DNA of 64,000 nucleotides from Artemisia argyi (taxonomy: Eukaryota; Streptophyta; Magnoliopsida; Asterales; Asteraceae), in assembly GCA_030686995.1 (NCBI GenBank), contig CM060680.1, forward strand, positions 197,829,322-197,893,321, read 5' to 3'. A program made the translations under genes and the position numbers. Of this stretch, positions 1 to 10,952 are shown one piece after another (the stretch's first letter is position 1; each line of letters opens with the position of its first letter). The notes beneath the pieces were generated by a model that was not told the origin of the DNA, did not search any database, and was given only the letters and a program-made list of their open reading frames with translations.

Positions 1-802
1 AAGTATAAAGTAAACCGACAAAATGTCAAAATGCTACATTGGCTCTTAAGCTCATAACCCCGAAGCTAGACGTTACTTGGCCCCAAATGAGTGTTTACCA
101 GACACTCTAAATATATTAGACATGAAATGCATCCATTTACCCCTTGGAGCAACCCAAACACGGATGGAGGAGTCACCCTCAATAGATCTATTCACTCACT
201 CTGGCTTGTAGATTAATTAACGGTCCATGATAATAAAGGGGACTTGCCATGACGTGGTAATAAGGCAACTTAAGAAATGTAAGGAATTTAATACTTTGCC
301 ATGTACAAAAAAATAAGTGATGCAATGTATTCTCCCCCATGGGATTTGAAATCAAATATTGAATTAAAAACGGGGCTATGAAAACTCACCTGAAGTGATA
401 GTACAATGTGATGAAATGATCGGGACAACAAGGCGCGAACACTAGCCGCAACCTAAATGAATGAATATGATCTACTTTAGATCATGAAATGATGTAATGA
501 ATATTCATGCACATGATACCTATACCACTCGTAACTTGAAAATACTTGTTATAGTCAAAATAAAATATTTTCCATACTTAGGAAAAATAAGTCTAACTAG
601 ACTTATAAAAACTAGTCGTAGGATATCGTATATAAAACGTTAGTGTTATATTCCTCGTTTTGAAAACCTTAAAATAACGTCAATTAGTCGTATAAATAAG
701 CTTTGGGTCATACGTACTTCATTTGTTGAGAATATAGCTCTTTAATAATATTTCTAGAAAATATAGCATTTAGTACGTAGTTCATTATTTCTATTAGTGA
801 CT

Positions 803-906
<104 letters not shown>

Positions 907-1861
907 TTGACGATTTTGAAACGTGTATATCATTGTCGTTTTAAGTTCATTTTCCTCGTTCTTTATATCCACGGATTCGTCTTAACATGTATTAATATAT
1001 TTTTGATAGTTTGGCTCCGTTAGATTACGTCTAACGCCCCTGTTTGTCCGTCAAAAATCGTCCAACAGCACGTTATATTTTCAGAAAATAGTTTTCGTCG
1101 TTAAACTTGCAAAAATCATATCTCCTTCGTTATAAGCTTGTTTTAATCCGTTCTTTCGCCCACGGCTTCGTTTTTGAATTTATTTTCTAAATCTTTGGTC
1201 AAAAATTACCCACCATCTACTGATTTTCTCACGTTTTAAAAATAAGGACAGTAGGTATATATATAGTTTCAAAAATCATTTCTAGGGTTCCAAACTAGTT
1301 TCAACTTCAACCAAATCACTTTCAATCACCACAAATCTTGTCTAATGTTACCATACACCTTCTTAGGGTGTCATGGGTTCCTAAACATCATAAATCAAGT
1401 GGATCTAGCAAGGATCTACCTATAATCTATTTCTAGGGCTCAAAAGTTATATATGTATAAAATGGAGTGGTATAACTAACATATGCATGTAGATCTTGTA
1501 TATATATCATATGAATATTATAAAAACTTGTTAAAAATATAAAAATGAGTTTTATACACTTACTTTAAAGATTAGTGACCTTTTGATGGTGAAAACCTAA
1601 GTAAACCTTGAGTTTGTATTACAAAACCCTTATAGGAGTACTAAATACACTAGAAAATCACTTGATCTTGAAAAATAAGTATTTCTTGCTTGTTCTTGTT
1701 GTTTGGCTGAGCTCCAAGAAGAGAGAAAAAAAGAAAAATAGTTTACTTGTACTTTTAGAATGAGAAAGATAAGTTATACAAGTTATGTATTATTGTAAAC
1801 AAGATCTAGTTCATTAATTGGAGTAGTAATATTTTCAAAGAGTGTAAGAAATGGGTATGGA

Positions 1862-1877
1862 GGGGGGGGGGGGGGGG
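1862..1877. repeat. Poly-G run
   Basis: Sixteen consecutive G in an otherwise AT-rich LTR. It is a possible sequencing or assembly length-error site. Confidence 0.9.
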
Positions 1878-2699
1878 TGGCATTTGATGAAAAAGGGAAG
1901 AAAACATGAAGCTTTTGTAAGATATTTAGTAAATCTTGTATTATTGTATGTATATTAGTATTTTTAGGGAATACCGCGTACCGAGTTAACTAAAAATAAA
2001 TTTTAACGGAGTTAATCGGGACATAATAAAGTCATAAAAATTGTGAAAATATGTTGGGTATCAATATTGAGTGTTTGGATGATTATTGTTTAGTTTTTAT
2101 GAAAACAGTCGTAATTATATTAAACTTACGATATTAATTAAATAAATTTCCAAAACACCGGGTAAATTAATATTATAATTTTTATATCATTATTATGAGT
2201 ATGAAAATATACTAGGATCACAGTCGGGAGTGTCGGACGTGTTAGTCACATTATTGATCGCGTGTTAACGTTTATTTAGAAATAAGTATACGTAAAAAGT
2301 CAATTATACCAAAAGTATTAATTTAAATATCCTACGAGTGGAATAGTATGCAAATGCTATAATGATGATATGCAGACTATTTACAGTCCGTATGAAATGT
2401 CCCTACTGATAATGCGTGAATTCGCACCTGAACCAATTCGGTTACGCGAATTTGAATACCCGTAAACTAAATTTACGATGAAATGAGTAATGCACATGAA
2501 TAGTGGTTTTCTCTCGGAAATGTATAGTGTCATGGGAATAGTGAAATTTTTGAATGCTTCTCGGAATGTCAAACTGACCTAAAAAATGATGAATAGTAAA
2601 ATGATGAATAGTGATCGATGAATAGTAATTGGTGAATAGTAATATGTTGAGGTTTGAAAAAATGACCTGAAATTGTGGGGTGTGATACATTAGCTTCTG

Positions 2700-2865
2700 C
2701 TAATACGGCGCATCTTATTTTTATAAATATAATTGATTTATTGATTATTAAAACATACGGCGCATTTAATTTATTAATTGCGGCGTATTGATTTTCTAAA
2801 TAAAAGTCTGGTTTATTTTTAACAATTAAGGTACGGCGCATCTTATTTTTAGGATACGGCGCATC
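2700..2865. repeat. Array of CGGCGCAT palindromic words (first cluster)
   Basis: ACGGCGCATC occurs at about 2704, 2758, 2833 and 2855, with a GCGGCGTAT variant near 2783. Further clusters are at 3648-3830, 3957-4130 and 4655-4870, including full dyads such as GATGCGGCGCATC. The words are GC-rich islands in an AT-rich context and recur in both orientations, so they are unlikely to be chance. Confidence 0.75.
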
Positions 2866-2945
2866 GTCAGCAGATATCAGAAACTTTTATTTTACTTTGA
2901 TTGTTTCACTCTTCTTTTGCACAAGTAAATTTTTTTTTCAGAATA

Positions 2946-3485
2946 ATGGATGACTCAAGCATCACTATGGAAGATTACATTCTGAACCTAACTGGAGAAG
3001 CATGTTGCAATGATCAAATCTTCGATAACTTGAAACTCGCAGTAAAAGGTAAGCCTAGAAGAAAACTCAATACAGGTAACATTGAGTGTCTTCAATTCTT
3101 TGAAATCAAATTTCCAGCTATCATATATGATGATTCACTCTGCTATAAGGAGAGTCCTTTACAAAACTCTTCCCAAATATTTGATGATAAAAGTGAATTA
3201 TTTTTACCCAATACCGATTATTGCACATACATGTCTGAAAAGAAAATTTTTAAGAAATGGTTTGCTAAAAAAGAGAAGTTTGATATATTAAAAATTGATA
3301 CAAACCTTTTTTCTTATGAATTACCTAAATTTGAAAATATCGAAATCCACAACGAAAGTCGTAATTTCAGTAAAGATTACTCAGACATTGATCTATGCAA
3401 TACATCATCTCTTGATTATAATCTCAATTTTGATAAGCTTAAAATTTTATTTGTTTCTAACCATGGAATAAATTATATTCACTAA
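2946..3485 (+). CDS. Retroelement-associated ORF, unknown function
   Basis: A 179-residue frame from the ATG at 2946; the frame is open further upstream to about 2901 but without an ATG. The start is preceded by a pyrimidine run and TTTTCAG, which looks like a splice acceptor. The protein is acidic and Asn/Lys/Asp-rich, with a phrase near its middle (KFPAIIYDDSL) that resembles a motif I recall from gag-polyprotein annotations of Asteraceae retroelements. No zinc knuckle, protease triad or membrane segment is visible. The codons are AT-rich like the surroundings. It may be an accessory gag-like ORF of element 1. I cannot assign a function. Confidence 0.4.
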   Translation: MDDSSITMEDYILNLTGEACCNDQIFDNLKLAVKGKPRRKLNTGNIECLQFFEIKFPAIIYDDSLCYKESPLQNSSQIFDDKSELFLPNTDYCTYMSEKKIFKKWFAKKEKFDILKIDTNLFSYELPKFENIEIHNESRNFSKDYSDIDLCNTSSLDYNLNFDKLKILFVSNHGINYIH

Positions 3486-3767
3486 ACAATGAGATTATGA
3501 TTTACATTCAAACGGTTGTACCTTTTATTCTTATGTTGAATTTATATATACCGTATGGTATACCGTTTGACCCTAAGTTGGTGATAAGGAAAAAGTGTTG
3601 CGGAGGCCAAGGTACGTTCCTTATTTAAATTTTGTTCACTGGAACAACAATACGGCGCATCTCAATATTCTAAGTGCCGTATCTCTGACTTATGAAAACT
3701 TATTGACAGTCAACGAATTTAGATAAATACGACGCATCAAAATTATGCAATGCGCCACATCGAATTT

Positions 3768-3778
3768 ACCCTATATAA
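3768..3778 (+). promoter_or_regulatory. TATA box between GCGGCGCAT words
   Basis: CCTATATAAACAG lies just downstream of palindromic words at 3648-3757 and just upstream of others at 3788 and 3820. This is the arrangement expected of a U3-type promoter. Whether this stretch is an LTR remnant or an internal promoter is not decidable here. Confidence 0.4.
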
Positions 3779-4205
3779 ACAGAGAGGATGCGCCGGATTT
3801 TGATTTATTACCAAATAAAACGCGCATCCCTCGACTAATTTTCCAAAAAAAAAAATTTAATCAAGATCATTGAATCGTTTTCCAGGGTCAATTACTTGCT
3901 AAATTGAGGTACTAATCGCATCTGTAAGTGGTTCGTATGGCCACATAAGTTTTCCCCATGCGGCGGATTGAATATTTTTTCCTAAAAATTATTCTTTCCC
4001 TTTACACCGTATCTCAACTTTTAGATACGGCGTAAAGTCATTTATCAATACGGCGCATTATTACTAATTGTTGCATACTTCGCATTTTCATTAAAAGATA
4101 CGACGTATTGCTAATACGCCGCATCAGCCTATGAAATATGCCATATCACACCACTTTTAGAGAGATTACTAATATTCTTTGTTTTTCAGAATTTCTTTGT
4201 TTTTC

Positions 4206-4412
4206 ATGATGGAATCACCCGTTGCAGCACGAAGGCATGCGTGGCTACGTTTTGAGTTAATGGGGTTGACTCAAGGTGCTGAGGATGATTACCTCATAAG
4301 ACTAAGGAGATTTTACCAATTGAAGGTATTTAGTGTGCCCGTTCTGGACTTTGCGAGTGTAGGGCAAGTAGATGGAGGAAATGCTTTAGCTAGATTGCAT
4401 GATAGGGTTTAA
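4206..4412 (+). CDS. Short ORF of element 1, unknown function
   Basis: A 68-residue frame from the first of two adjacent ATGs (4206/4209), preceded at about 4180-4190 by TTTTTCAGAAT, the same acceptor-like string as in front of the ORF at 2946. The protein contains an Arg-rich N-terminal stretch and no recognised domain. It stops at 4410-4412, 140 nt before the twin hairpin. In elements A and B the ORF stop is only 12-14 nt before that hairpin, so this frame has probably decayed. Function unknown. Confidence 0.3.
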   Translation: MMESPVAARRHAWLRFELMGLTQGAEDDYLIRLRRFYQLKVFSVPVLDFASVGQVDGGNALARLHDRV

Positions 4413-4551
4413 ACAAATGACAATGATGTGAAGAAGGATTCTAAAAATGTGTACTCAATTTGGGACCGGAATATGTTCGTGACGAAGTAATTTGCAAATA
4501 TATCACGCGCGGACATGTGGGAATTAATGATACAAAATAGGAGTTGAACGT

Positions 4552-4606
4552 GAGTCTAACTTGAAGACTCTGAAATAAAGAATAGTGCTCACCGGGAGAC
4601 AACCCA
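4552..4606 (+). other. Twin-hairpin motif, copy 1
   Basis: GAGTCT-7 nt-AGACTC (4552-4570) is a perfect 6-bp stem. After exactly 22 nt follows CGGG-AGACAA-CCCA (GGG/CCC stem, 4594-4605). The spacer contains AATAAAG. The same two hairpins with the same spacing occur in elements A (11904-11958) and B (19377-19431, minus strand). Confidence 0.7.
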
Positions 4607-4612
4607 GATTTA

Positions 4613-6446
4613 TCATTTACTGTTTTTCTTTGTCGAGTCTGTCAGATCTACAGTAGATGCGGCGCATCTCATCCTATAGATGCGGCGTATAAACTGAACA
4701 GATCATATCTTTTATTTTCTGCATTTTATTTTATTTTTAGACTATAAAATATTCTGTCAGTTTATTTAATGCGGCGCATCCCTGGTTAAGGATGCGACGC
4801 ATCTGATTCTCTGATTCGTACTTATTCCAGGCTCCATATGGCGCATCCAATCTAATGGATGCAGTGTATCGACTGACCAGCTGATTTCCGAATTTTTAAT
4901 TTTAATTTTTAGGTTTTGTTTTGGCTAACTACTAATGAATTACGTGCAAGTAGTTAGTTTCTTAATACAGGTGTGTTATTTGAACAAACGTATATATACG
5001 TTTCTGTACTTTCTGTGGAGACGTCATTCATGGAGGGATGAACGCCTTTTCGCCCACAAGAAAGTAGATTTTGCTTACAAACGCATAATGGAGGATCATA
5101 CCAAGCAAATCTCAGGGGAGTTTCCCACTCTAATTCTTTTTATTTCCCGTTTTTAATCTTTGTTAGAAATAACGAGGACGTTATTCAACTTAAGTGGAGG
5201 GATGGAGAATTAGAACGCTTACTTGTCATAAAATTTAAAAAAGAATGATTAATCTATACTTAATATATCCAAATGAAAATTTTTTAGCATGTTTTTGTTA
5301 AATCTAAATTGCATAACCGCACACAACTTTATTTGCTAAAATATTTTTTGTCCGTGTAACTAGTAAACTTTAGAACTTGGCTCACATACTATTTCAGTCC
5401 ACCATAATGAGCATAATTGTTATAATAGGAATGACCTTTCTAACTTGGTAAATTTCTAGGATTACACCAAATAGCCTTTAATATGTTATGTTTATTAACT
5501 AACTACACTGGTTAGTTAACCCCCGTGTAAAACCCTTTGTTACTCTCATTTTAGAGTAAGATACCCCTAGAAAAACCCTCATAACCATTCCTTTCGTTTC
5601 ATACACCCTTTGTTAATTTTTTCGTTACACCTTAAACCTTAGTCTACCCTATAGATTAATGTCTGTGGTTAGTTGCTTTAAGGAAAAGTGTATTTTCTTG
5701 CGTTACCTGTGTTCGAGTATGTAAATTCATTATATTTGGTTAGGTCGGGAAATTGCACAATACAATGGAGTGAAAGTGCATATTGTATAATTTTTGTGTC
5801 GTGTTATTTTTCATGTGTTTACTACTTTCACTATTACCGTTATATCCGAAGTTATGAAAAGTATGGAAAAAAATTATCCAGAATTATCGTTATAAGTGAT
5901 GTGGTGAAATTTTACACATCGTAGTTTATTTATAAGTTGATGTATAAAAAATAAAAATAAAAAAAAATAAATAAAAAATTGAAAGTTTGTTAAACCGACT
6001 ATTATAAAGTTCTGTATTAAGTGGTTGATATCGCCACTATTTGTTGTTGTATTATATTTATGGATTGATTGGGAGTTGGCCATTATGGGAACGCCAACTA
6101 AGGTTTATTCTTTGATTAAGAGTTTGAGTATAACTTGTGTCTACCTAAAGCGTGAGTTACAAGTGTAAAAAGCGTGAGTTATTCAATGATATGAGTCTTA
6201 TTCATGGGATGGTTGGGAAAGTGATTAACCACACTAGGACTTAATCTATCCGTTTGTTTATTTTTATTTTACACCCATTTTTATATCCTAAATGTTATCC
6301 CTACCCAACCCTATTGTTGTATTCGTTGTTAGCTCTTGAGCATCCGGATATAATGATGGCCAAGTGAGAATATTGAATGTGTGAATAAGGTAGTGACCAT
6401 CTGAGTATTAGATTAATCGGCTAACGCACTAGCGAACTAGTGTATG
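4613..6446. other. Non-coding tail of element 1
   Basis: Contains the GCGGCGCAT words at 4655-4870 and a short decayed coding-like stretch around 5020-5120. After that it is AT-rich sequence without a supportable gene. The short frames around 5690-6080 have no recognisable content. Confidence 0.4.
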
Positions 6447-8974
6447 AATTGGTGACCATCCGTTATGCAAATAACGCGCAGCATTGAAGAAACATTCAAA
6501 AAACTGGGAAGGATCAACATGAAGTTAAATCCCAAGATGTGTACTTTTGGCGCTACAGAAGGCATGTTTCTCGGATATTGGATAGAGCCTGATGGCATTA
6601 AACCCTGCCCCAGAAAAAACACAAGCTGTCGTCCAACTCCCTTCACCATGCGCATTGAAAGAAGTCCAGTCCTTGAATGGAAAGTTAGCTGGATAGAATC
6701 GATTCTTGTCCAAATCAGCGGATAAGTCACTTCGTCTCTTTAAAACACTCACGAAGTATACAAAAAAGGGAGACTTTCGTTGGACTGCAGAGGCGGAAGA
6801 GGCTTTTCAACAGCTTAAGAAACATATAGTAGTGCTTCCCACACTTGTCGCACCCCAACCAGGGGAAGAATTGATCATGTACTTGTCTGCAACTCATGGA
6901 GTAGTCAGCGCGGTGCTATTGAAAAATAGGAACTTCGTTCAAACACCAGTATACTTTGTAAGCAAAGCACTCAAGAAGACAGAGACTAACTATACCGCTA
7001 TGGAAAAGCTGGTCCTAGCTTTAGTATTCACAACTAAAAGACAGCGCAGATATTTTCAAGCACACCCAATAGCAGTGATTACGGACCAACCTATCAAACA
7101 AGTTATCTCTAAACCCGATGCATCGGGGCAGCTACAAAAATGGAGTGTGTTATTGAGCGAGCATAACATCTCTTATAGACCACGCACTGCAATTAAGGGG
7201 CAGATATTAGCCGACTTCTTATTGAGAAACCAGATACTGATACTCCACCTTCAAAAAGCGAGGTAGAACTACAAGAACCATGGGTTCTATTCATGGACGA
7301 ATCCTTGTGCGTGGATGGGTCAGGCGCAGGCCTTATCCTCACCAGCCCAGAAGGAAGCATTTTTAATTCACATCTACAAACAATGAGGCAGAATATGAAG
7401 CCCTACTTGCTGGATTACGTATTGCAACTCAAATGGGTATACGCAACCTAGAAGCAAATGTCGATTCCCGGTTAGTCGCCAATCATGTGTTGGGTGACTA
7501 TGTGGTTAAAGAGGATAACATGGTCCAATACCTCGACAAGACCAAGTCCCTGATCCAGGGCTTTGACAGGTTCACCATTAAACAAGTTCCTAGAGGAGAA
7601 AATAGGAAAGCAGATGCACTAAGCAAAATCGCATCTACAAGCTTTGCACACCTGTCAAAATAGGTATTGGTGGAGACCTTGAAGAACAACTCCATCTCAG
7701 AGATGGAGATATCCACGGTGATAGAAGAGGAGGATCCTACTTGGATGACACCTATCATCGAATTCATAAGCAAGGGGATATTACCCCAGGAACAGAAGGA
7801 CGCTCGACGGATACGGCACACAGCGTAGAGGTTTGAACTTCGAGATGGTATCCTATATCGACGTTCATTCTTACAACCATGGCTTAGGTGCGTTGGACCT
7901 CTTCAGGCAGATTACGTACTCTGAGACATCCACGCTGGTTCATGCAGTATGCACTCAGGACCATGGTCCGTTGTGGCACGAGCCTTGCGGTCAGGATACT
8001 ATTGGCCTACTATGCATCGCGATGCGCGGGACATGATAAAGAAATGTAGCGACTGCCAAGTCCACAGACCCATCCCACGCGGACCACAACAAGAGTTGGC
8101 GCCTATCACTTCACCATGGCCATTCTATAAATGGGGCATTGATATTGCAGGCCCTTTTCCTGTTGCAGCAGGGGGACTAAAATTCCTCATAGTGGCCATA
8201 GATTACTTCACTAAGTGGATTGAGGCAAAAGCAGTAGCAACTATCATAGGCAACCAGGTCCAACGCTTCGTTTGGGAGAACATCGTATGTCGCTTTGGAC
8301 TACCTGGAGAAATTATTTCGGACAACGGAAAACAATTCTGCGATAACCCGTTCAAAGACTGGTGCGCGCAGCTAAATATCACACAACACTTCGCGTCAGT
8401 TAAACACCCACAAACCAATGGTTTGGTTGAGCACGAGAATCATAGCCTGGGAGAAGGAATAAAAGCGCGTCTTGAAAAACACAAAGGAAGATGGGTGGAT
8501 AAATTGTCGCATGTTTTATGGGCGCACCGCACGACAATCAAAGTCAGCACTAGAGATACACCATTCTCTCTTGTTTATGGGACAGAAGCTGTCATACAAG
8601 CCGAAATTGGGATGCCAACTATTCATACGGCAGAAGTCAATGTTACAACCAATGACAACGAGCGACGTATAGATTTGGATCTATTGGAAGAAAGGCGCGA
8701 ACGTGCAGCTATATGTGAGGCAAGAGCTAAGTCAAAGATGAAAGGGTACTATGATGCCAAAGTCAGAAACACTTCATTCAGGCCGGGAGACTTTGTATAC
8801 CATGCCAATGATGCAAGCCACGCAGAAGATACAGGAAAGCTTGGACCAAAGTGGGAAGGACCCTATGAGGTCACAGAAGCATTAGGCAGAGGCGCATACA
8901 AGCTGCATGATATGGATGGCCATGAGCTACCATGCACGTGGAATATTTGCAATCTCAAGAGATGCTACCTTTAG
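6447..8974 (+). pseudogene. pol: Tat-lineage Ty3/gypsy pol fragment (RT end, RNase H, second RNase H, integrase), element D
   Basis: Reading in three frames gives, in order: the C-terminal part of reverse transcriptase (6465-about 6700, with INMKLNPKMCTFG); an RNase H of the gypsy type (about 6706-7262, ending IKGQILADF); a second, archaeal-type RNase H (about 7263-7663, with NNEAEYEALLAGLR and a terminal RKADALSKIAS); and integrase (about 7664-8974). Integrase keeps the HHCC-like region, GIDIAGPF, SDNGKQF and NGLVEHENHS, so the D, D and E positions appear present. Frameshifts are needed near 6700, 7262 and 7370, and an in-frame stop lies near 7826, so it is dead. Gag, protease and most of RT are missing on the left. 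The second RNase H between RNase H and integrase is the hallmark of the Tat (Ogre/Retand-like) lineage. Confidence 0.9.
7949..8974 (+). CDS. Integrase part of element D, longest intact frame
   Basis: A 341-residue uninterrupted stretch covering the end of the zinc-binding segment (RDMIKKCSDCQVH), the catalytic core (first D in GIDIAGPF, second in SDNGKQF, E in NGLVEHEN) and a C-terminal region with GPYEVTEALGRGAYKL, typical of Ty3/gypsy integrase. The frame is open upstream of the apparent start and belongs to the pol polyprotein, so the given start is not a real initiation site. Confidence 0.85.
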   Translation: MHSGPWSVVARALRSGYYWPTMHRDARDMIKKCSDCQVHRPIPRGPQQELAPITSPWPFYKWGIDIAGPFPVAAGGLKFLIVAIDYFTKWIEAKAVATIIGNQVQRFVWENIVCRFGLPGEIISDNGKQFCDNPFKDWCAQLNITQHFASVKHPQTNGLVEHENHSLGEGIKARLEKHKGRWVDKLSHVLWAHRTTIKVSTRDTPFSLVYGTEAVIQAEIGMPTIHTAEVNVTTNDNERRIDLDLLEERRERAAICEARAKSKMKGYYDAKVRNTSFRPGDFVYHANDASHAEDTGKLGPKWEGPYEVTEALGRGAYKLHDMDGHELPCTWNICNLKRCYL

Positions 8975-9206
8975 GGACGGCTACGGCCCACGCACAGACA
9001 CCTCCGCACTTTAGTAAGTGCTCAATAAATGTCCGTGTATTTACATTTTGTTTTGTTTAGGGAATTGTTTTTTTTTTTTTCAAAAACTTGCAAGAATTAA
9101 TCAAACATCGTGGTTTCCAGCTAACTCCGTGACACATTTAACTTTATTGCTTACATTTTATTTATGTCTCAATATTGTTAATTTATACTTTTGCCTACAT
9201 GGCGTG
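8975..9206 (+). other. Spacer of element D after pol, left of the A insertion
   Basis: Non-coding. It continues at 24411 beyond element A; the five bases 9202-9206 (GCGTG) are the target duplicated by A. Confidence 0.7.
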
Positions 9207-9409
9207 TGATGAGGCGAAAAGTGTACCGCTTTTAAGGGGTCATTGAAGCCTGAATTCGAGATCATTTGATCAATTATTGCCCTAAATCGTTCCTTTGGTC
9301 ATTTTAGGTAATTTTGGAGAGAAATCTGGAAAAGGAAACATTTTGGACATTTTTGGAGCATAAAAGTGAAGAAAACGGCAAAGTCTCAAATTTCCTTACT
9401 GGAACAGTA

Positions 9410-9668
9410 CCTGACGACGTCAAGCTTTTACACGTGACGGCGTCAAGAGTTACAAAAGAGGTGGATGTGGAACTTATAACGTGACGGCCCAGAGAGTTTT
9501 CAAGCTTATTGGCCTGACGGTGTTACCAAGGCTGTCAGGGTCCAAATACTAGTAACGGCCCAGAGTGATTTTCTACATGACGGTGTCACAAATGGATCTA
9601 GGCAATACGATTTTCATCATGGCGGCGAGTTGACGGCGTCACAAGTTAGTACGTGACGCCGTTAAGGT
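9410..9668 (+). promoter_or_regulatory. Array of TGACGNCGTCA dyads in A's U3
   Basis: Copies or variants of the palindrome TGACGGCGTCA lie at about 9411, 9436, 9480, 9513, 9577, 9627 and 9653, immediately upstream of the TATA box at 9676. TGACG is the core recognised by plant TGA-class bZIP factors. A role as an LTR enhancer is inference. Confidence 0.6.
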
Positions 9669-9675
9669 GTAAAAT

Positions 9676-9685
9676 CTATATATAG
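9676..9685 (+). promoter_or_regulatory. TATA box of element A 5' LTR
   Basis: CTATATATAG, conserved in the 3' LTR copy (about 15409-15418) and in B's LTRs. Confidence 0.65.
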
Positions 9686-10658
9686 TTTTCCAATTTTCAT
9701 TCATTAGTGTGCAACTTTGAGGGAATAAACCCTAAGACGAATTTTAACAGCTTTTCAAGGGTTTCAACCCCTTGATTCTTCCATGTTTAATTGAAGATAA
9801 GTATTCATTCAAATCATTCAATATGTCTATGTGTTGTGTGGTTATATCTTACGCTTGTCTTATCTTTAACATGCTAGGCTAGATCTTTCTTGTGTTTGCT
9901 TAGATGTAGTGAAACCTAGATGTTGATTATGGGTTAATTGTTTATTTATAATTGTTACGGATGATTGTATTTGATGTTAGGCTTAAGAAAACTGGCAGAC
10001 TTCCATTTGTAACTTGCTTGAACGTCTTAAGAAACATGATCGAAGGTGTACTACGATTTTTGGTTGTATTTAATGCGTAAGAGAATTCTAGTGATCCCAT
10101 GTTAGGAGCTTCTAACGGCTCGACATAGGAGTGAAGTAGGATCTTATAGAGTTAGGGAATATTGTACACGACCCTATGAATAGTATTAAGGAATATGACC
10201 CGTCATCAATGCAATTGTAACAAGCTAATTAACCTGTAAAAGATATCTAAGGAGTAATGAAATCTAAGTAAACACAACTTTCCTGATTATTGTTTCCACC
10301 ACATTAGCATAATAGTTTCATTTTCATTTTTGTTATTTTATTTTGATTGCATCTTTAGATTAATTGGGTTAGTTGGCTAGCAACTAATTCCACCCACTCC
10401 TTCAAAACCCGAGATTTTAATTGCTTTCTATAAAATATAAAAATACAAAAAGAATCATCCCTCACCTCTAGACCTAGTTTAATAGGCTTTCTAATCCTAG
10501 CGACACTATTCCTGAGTTGAACGATCAATCCCCCGGTACTTGTTACTATACTATACTACAATGATCAGGTACACTGCCTGGTGGGGGTTGTAAGCTTCTC
10601 GAGATCCCTTGAGAGGTATAACCTGTTGCGAGGGCGCAATTCCCACGTATCAAGTTTT

Positions 10659-10677
10659 TGGCGCCGCAGCCCGGGGA
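10659..10677 (+). other. Element A primer-binding site
   Basis: TGGCGCCGCAGCCCGGGGA, six bases inside the LTR. It corresponds to the tRNA-Asp type site known from Athila-like elements; compared with B's site it has one extra C and one substitution. Confidence 0.7.
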
Positions 10678-10952
10678 ATAGTTATTGTCTAGGTTAGGAT
10701 TTCTTTTTATTAGGTCTACTTGCTGGATTCCTTTATAGTAAGATTTTTATTTTTATTTTTAGGTTTCCTTTAATCTATCTTATTTCTTTGTGTCTTTGTT
10801 CGTATAAGGTTTATCTTTATGGATTTAGAGAATCGCCGTTTAGAAGTTAGCAAGAGGCTTATAGCGTGTAAAAGAAGAAAGATTTAAGGAATTTAAGAAA
10901 CCCCTCCAGATGAAAAATTGAGTTTACAGATTTCTCTCCAACCCCTGAGGAA

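Larger units (their letters stand above)
2690..6446 (+). mobile_element. Degenerate non-autonomous LTR-retroelement internal region (element 1)
   Basis: The layout matches the internal region of element A: short ORFs, then a twin hairpin (4552-4606), then a short ORF-like stretch near 5030, an 'AACTTAAGTGGAGGG' stretch near 5190 that parallels 'CCTAAGTGTAAGGGG' in A, and a long non-coding tail with 'ATCCCTACCCAACC'-type blocks that parallel A's 14570-14640. No RT, RNase H or integrase is seen. Intact LTRs are not visible: the left side abuts an LTR of family X and the right side abuts the Tat pol fragment at about 6447, so this copy is probably truncated. Membership of the same broad group as A and B is inferred from layout and the hairpins. 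Confidence 0.45.
9207..10652 (+). repeat. Element A 5' LTR
   Basis: Begins TGATGAGGCG and ends CCACGTATCA. A partner copy is at 14944-15537 plus 23558-24410. Contains the TGACG dyad array (9410-9668), the TATA box CTATATATAG (9676-9685) and a downstream non-coding R/U5 region. Confidence 0.93.
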
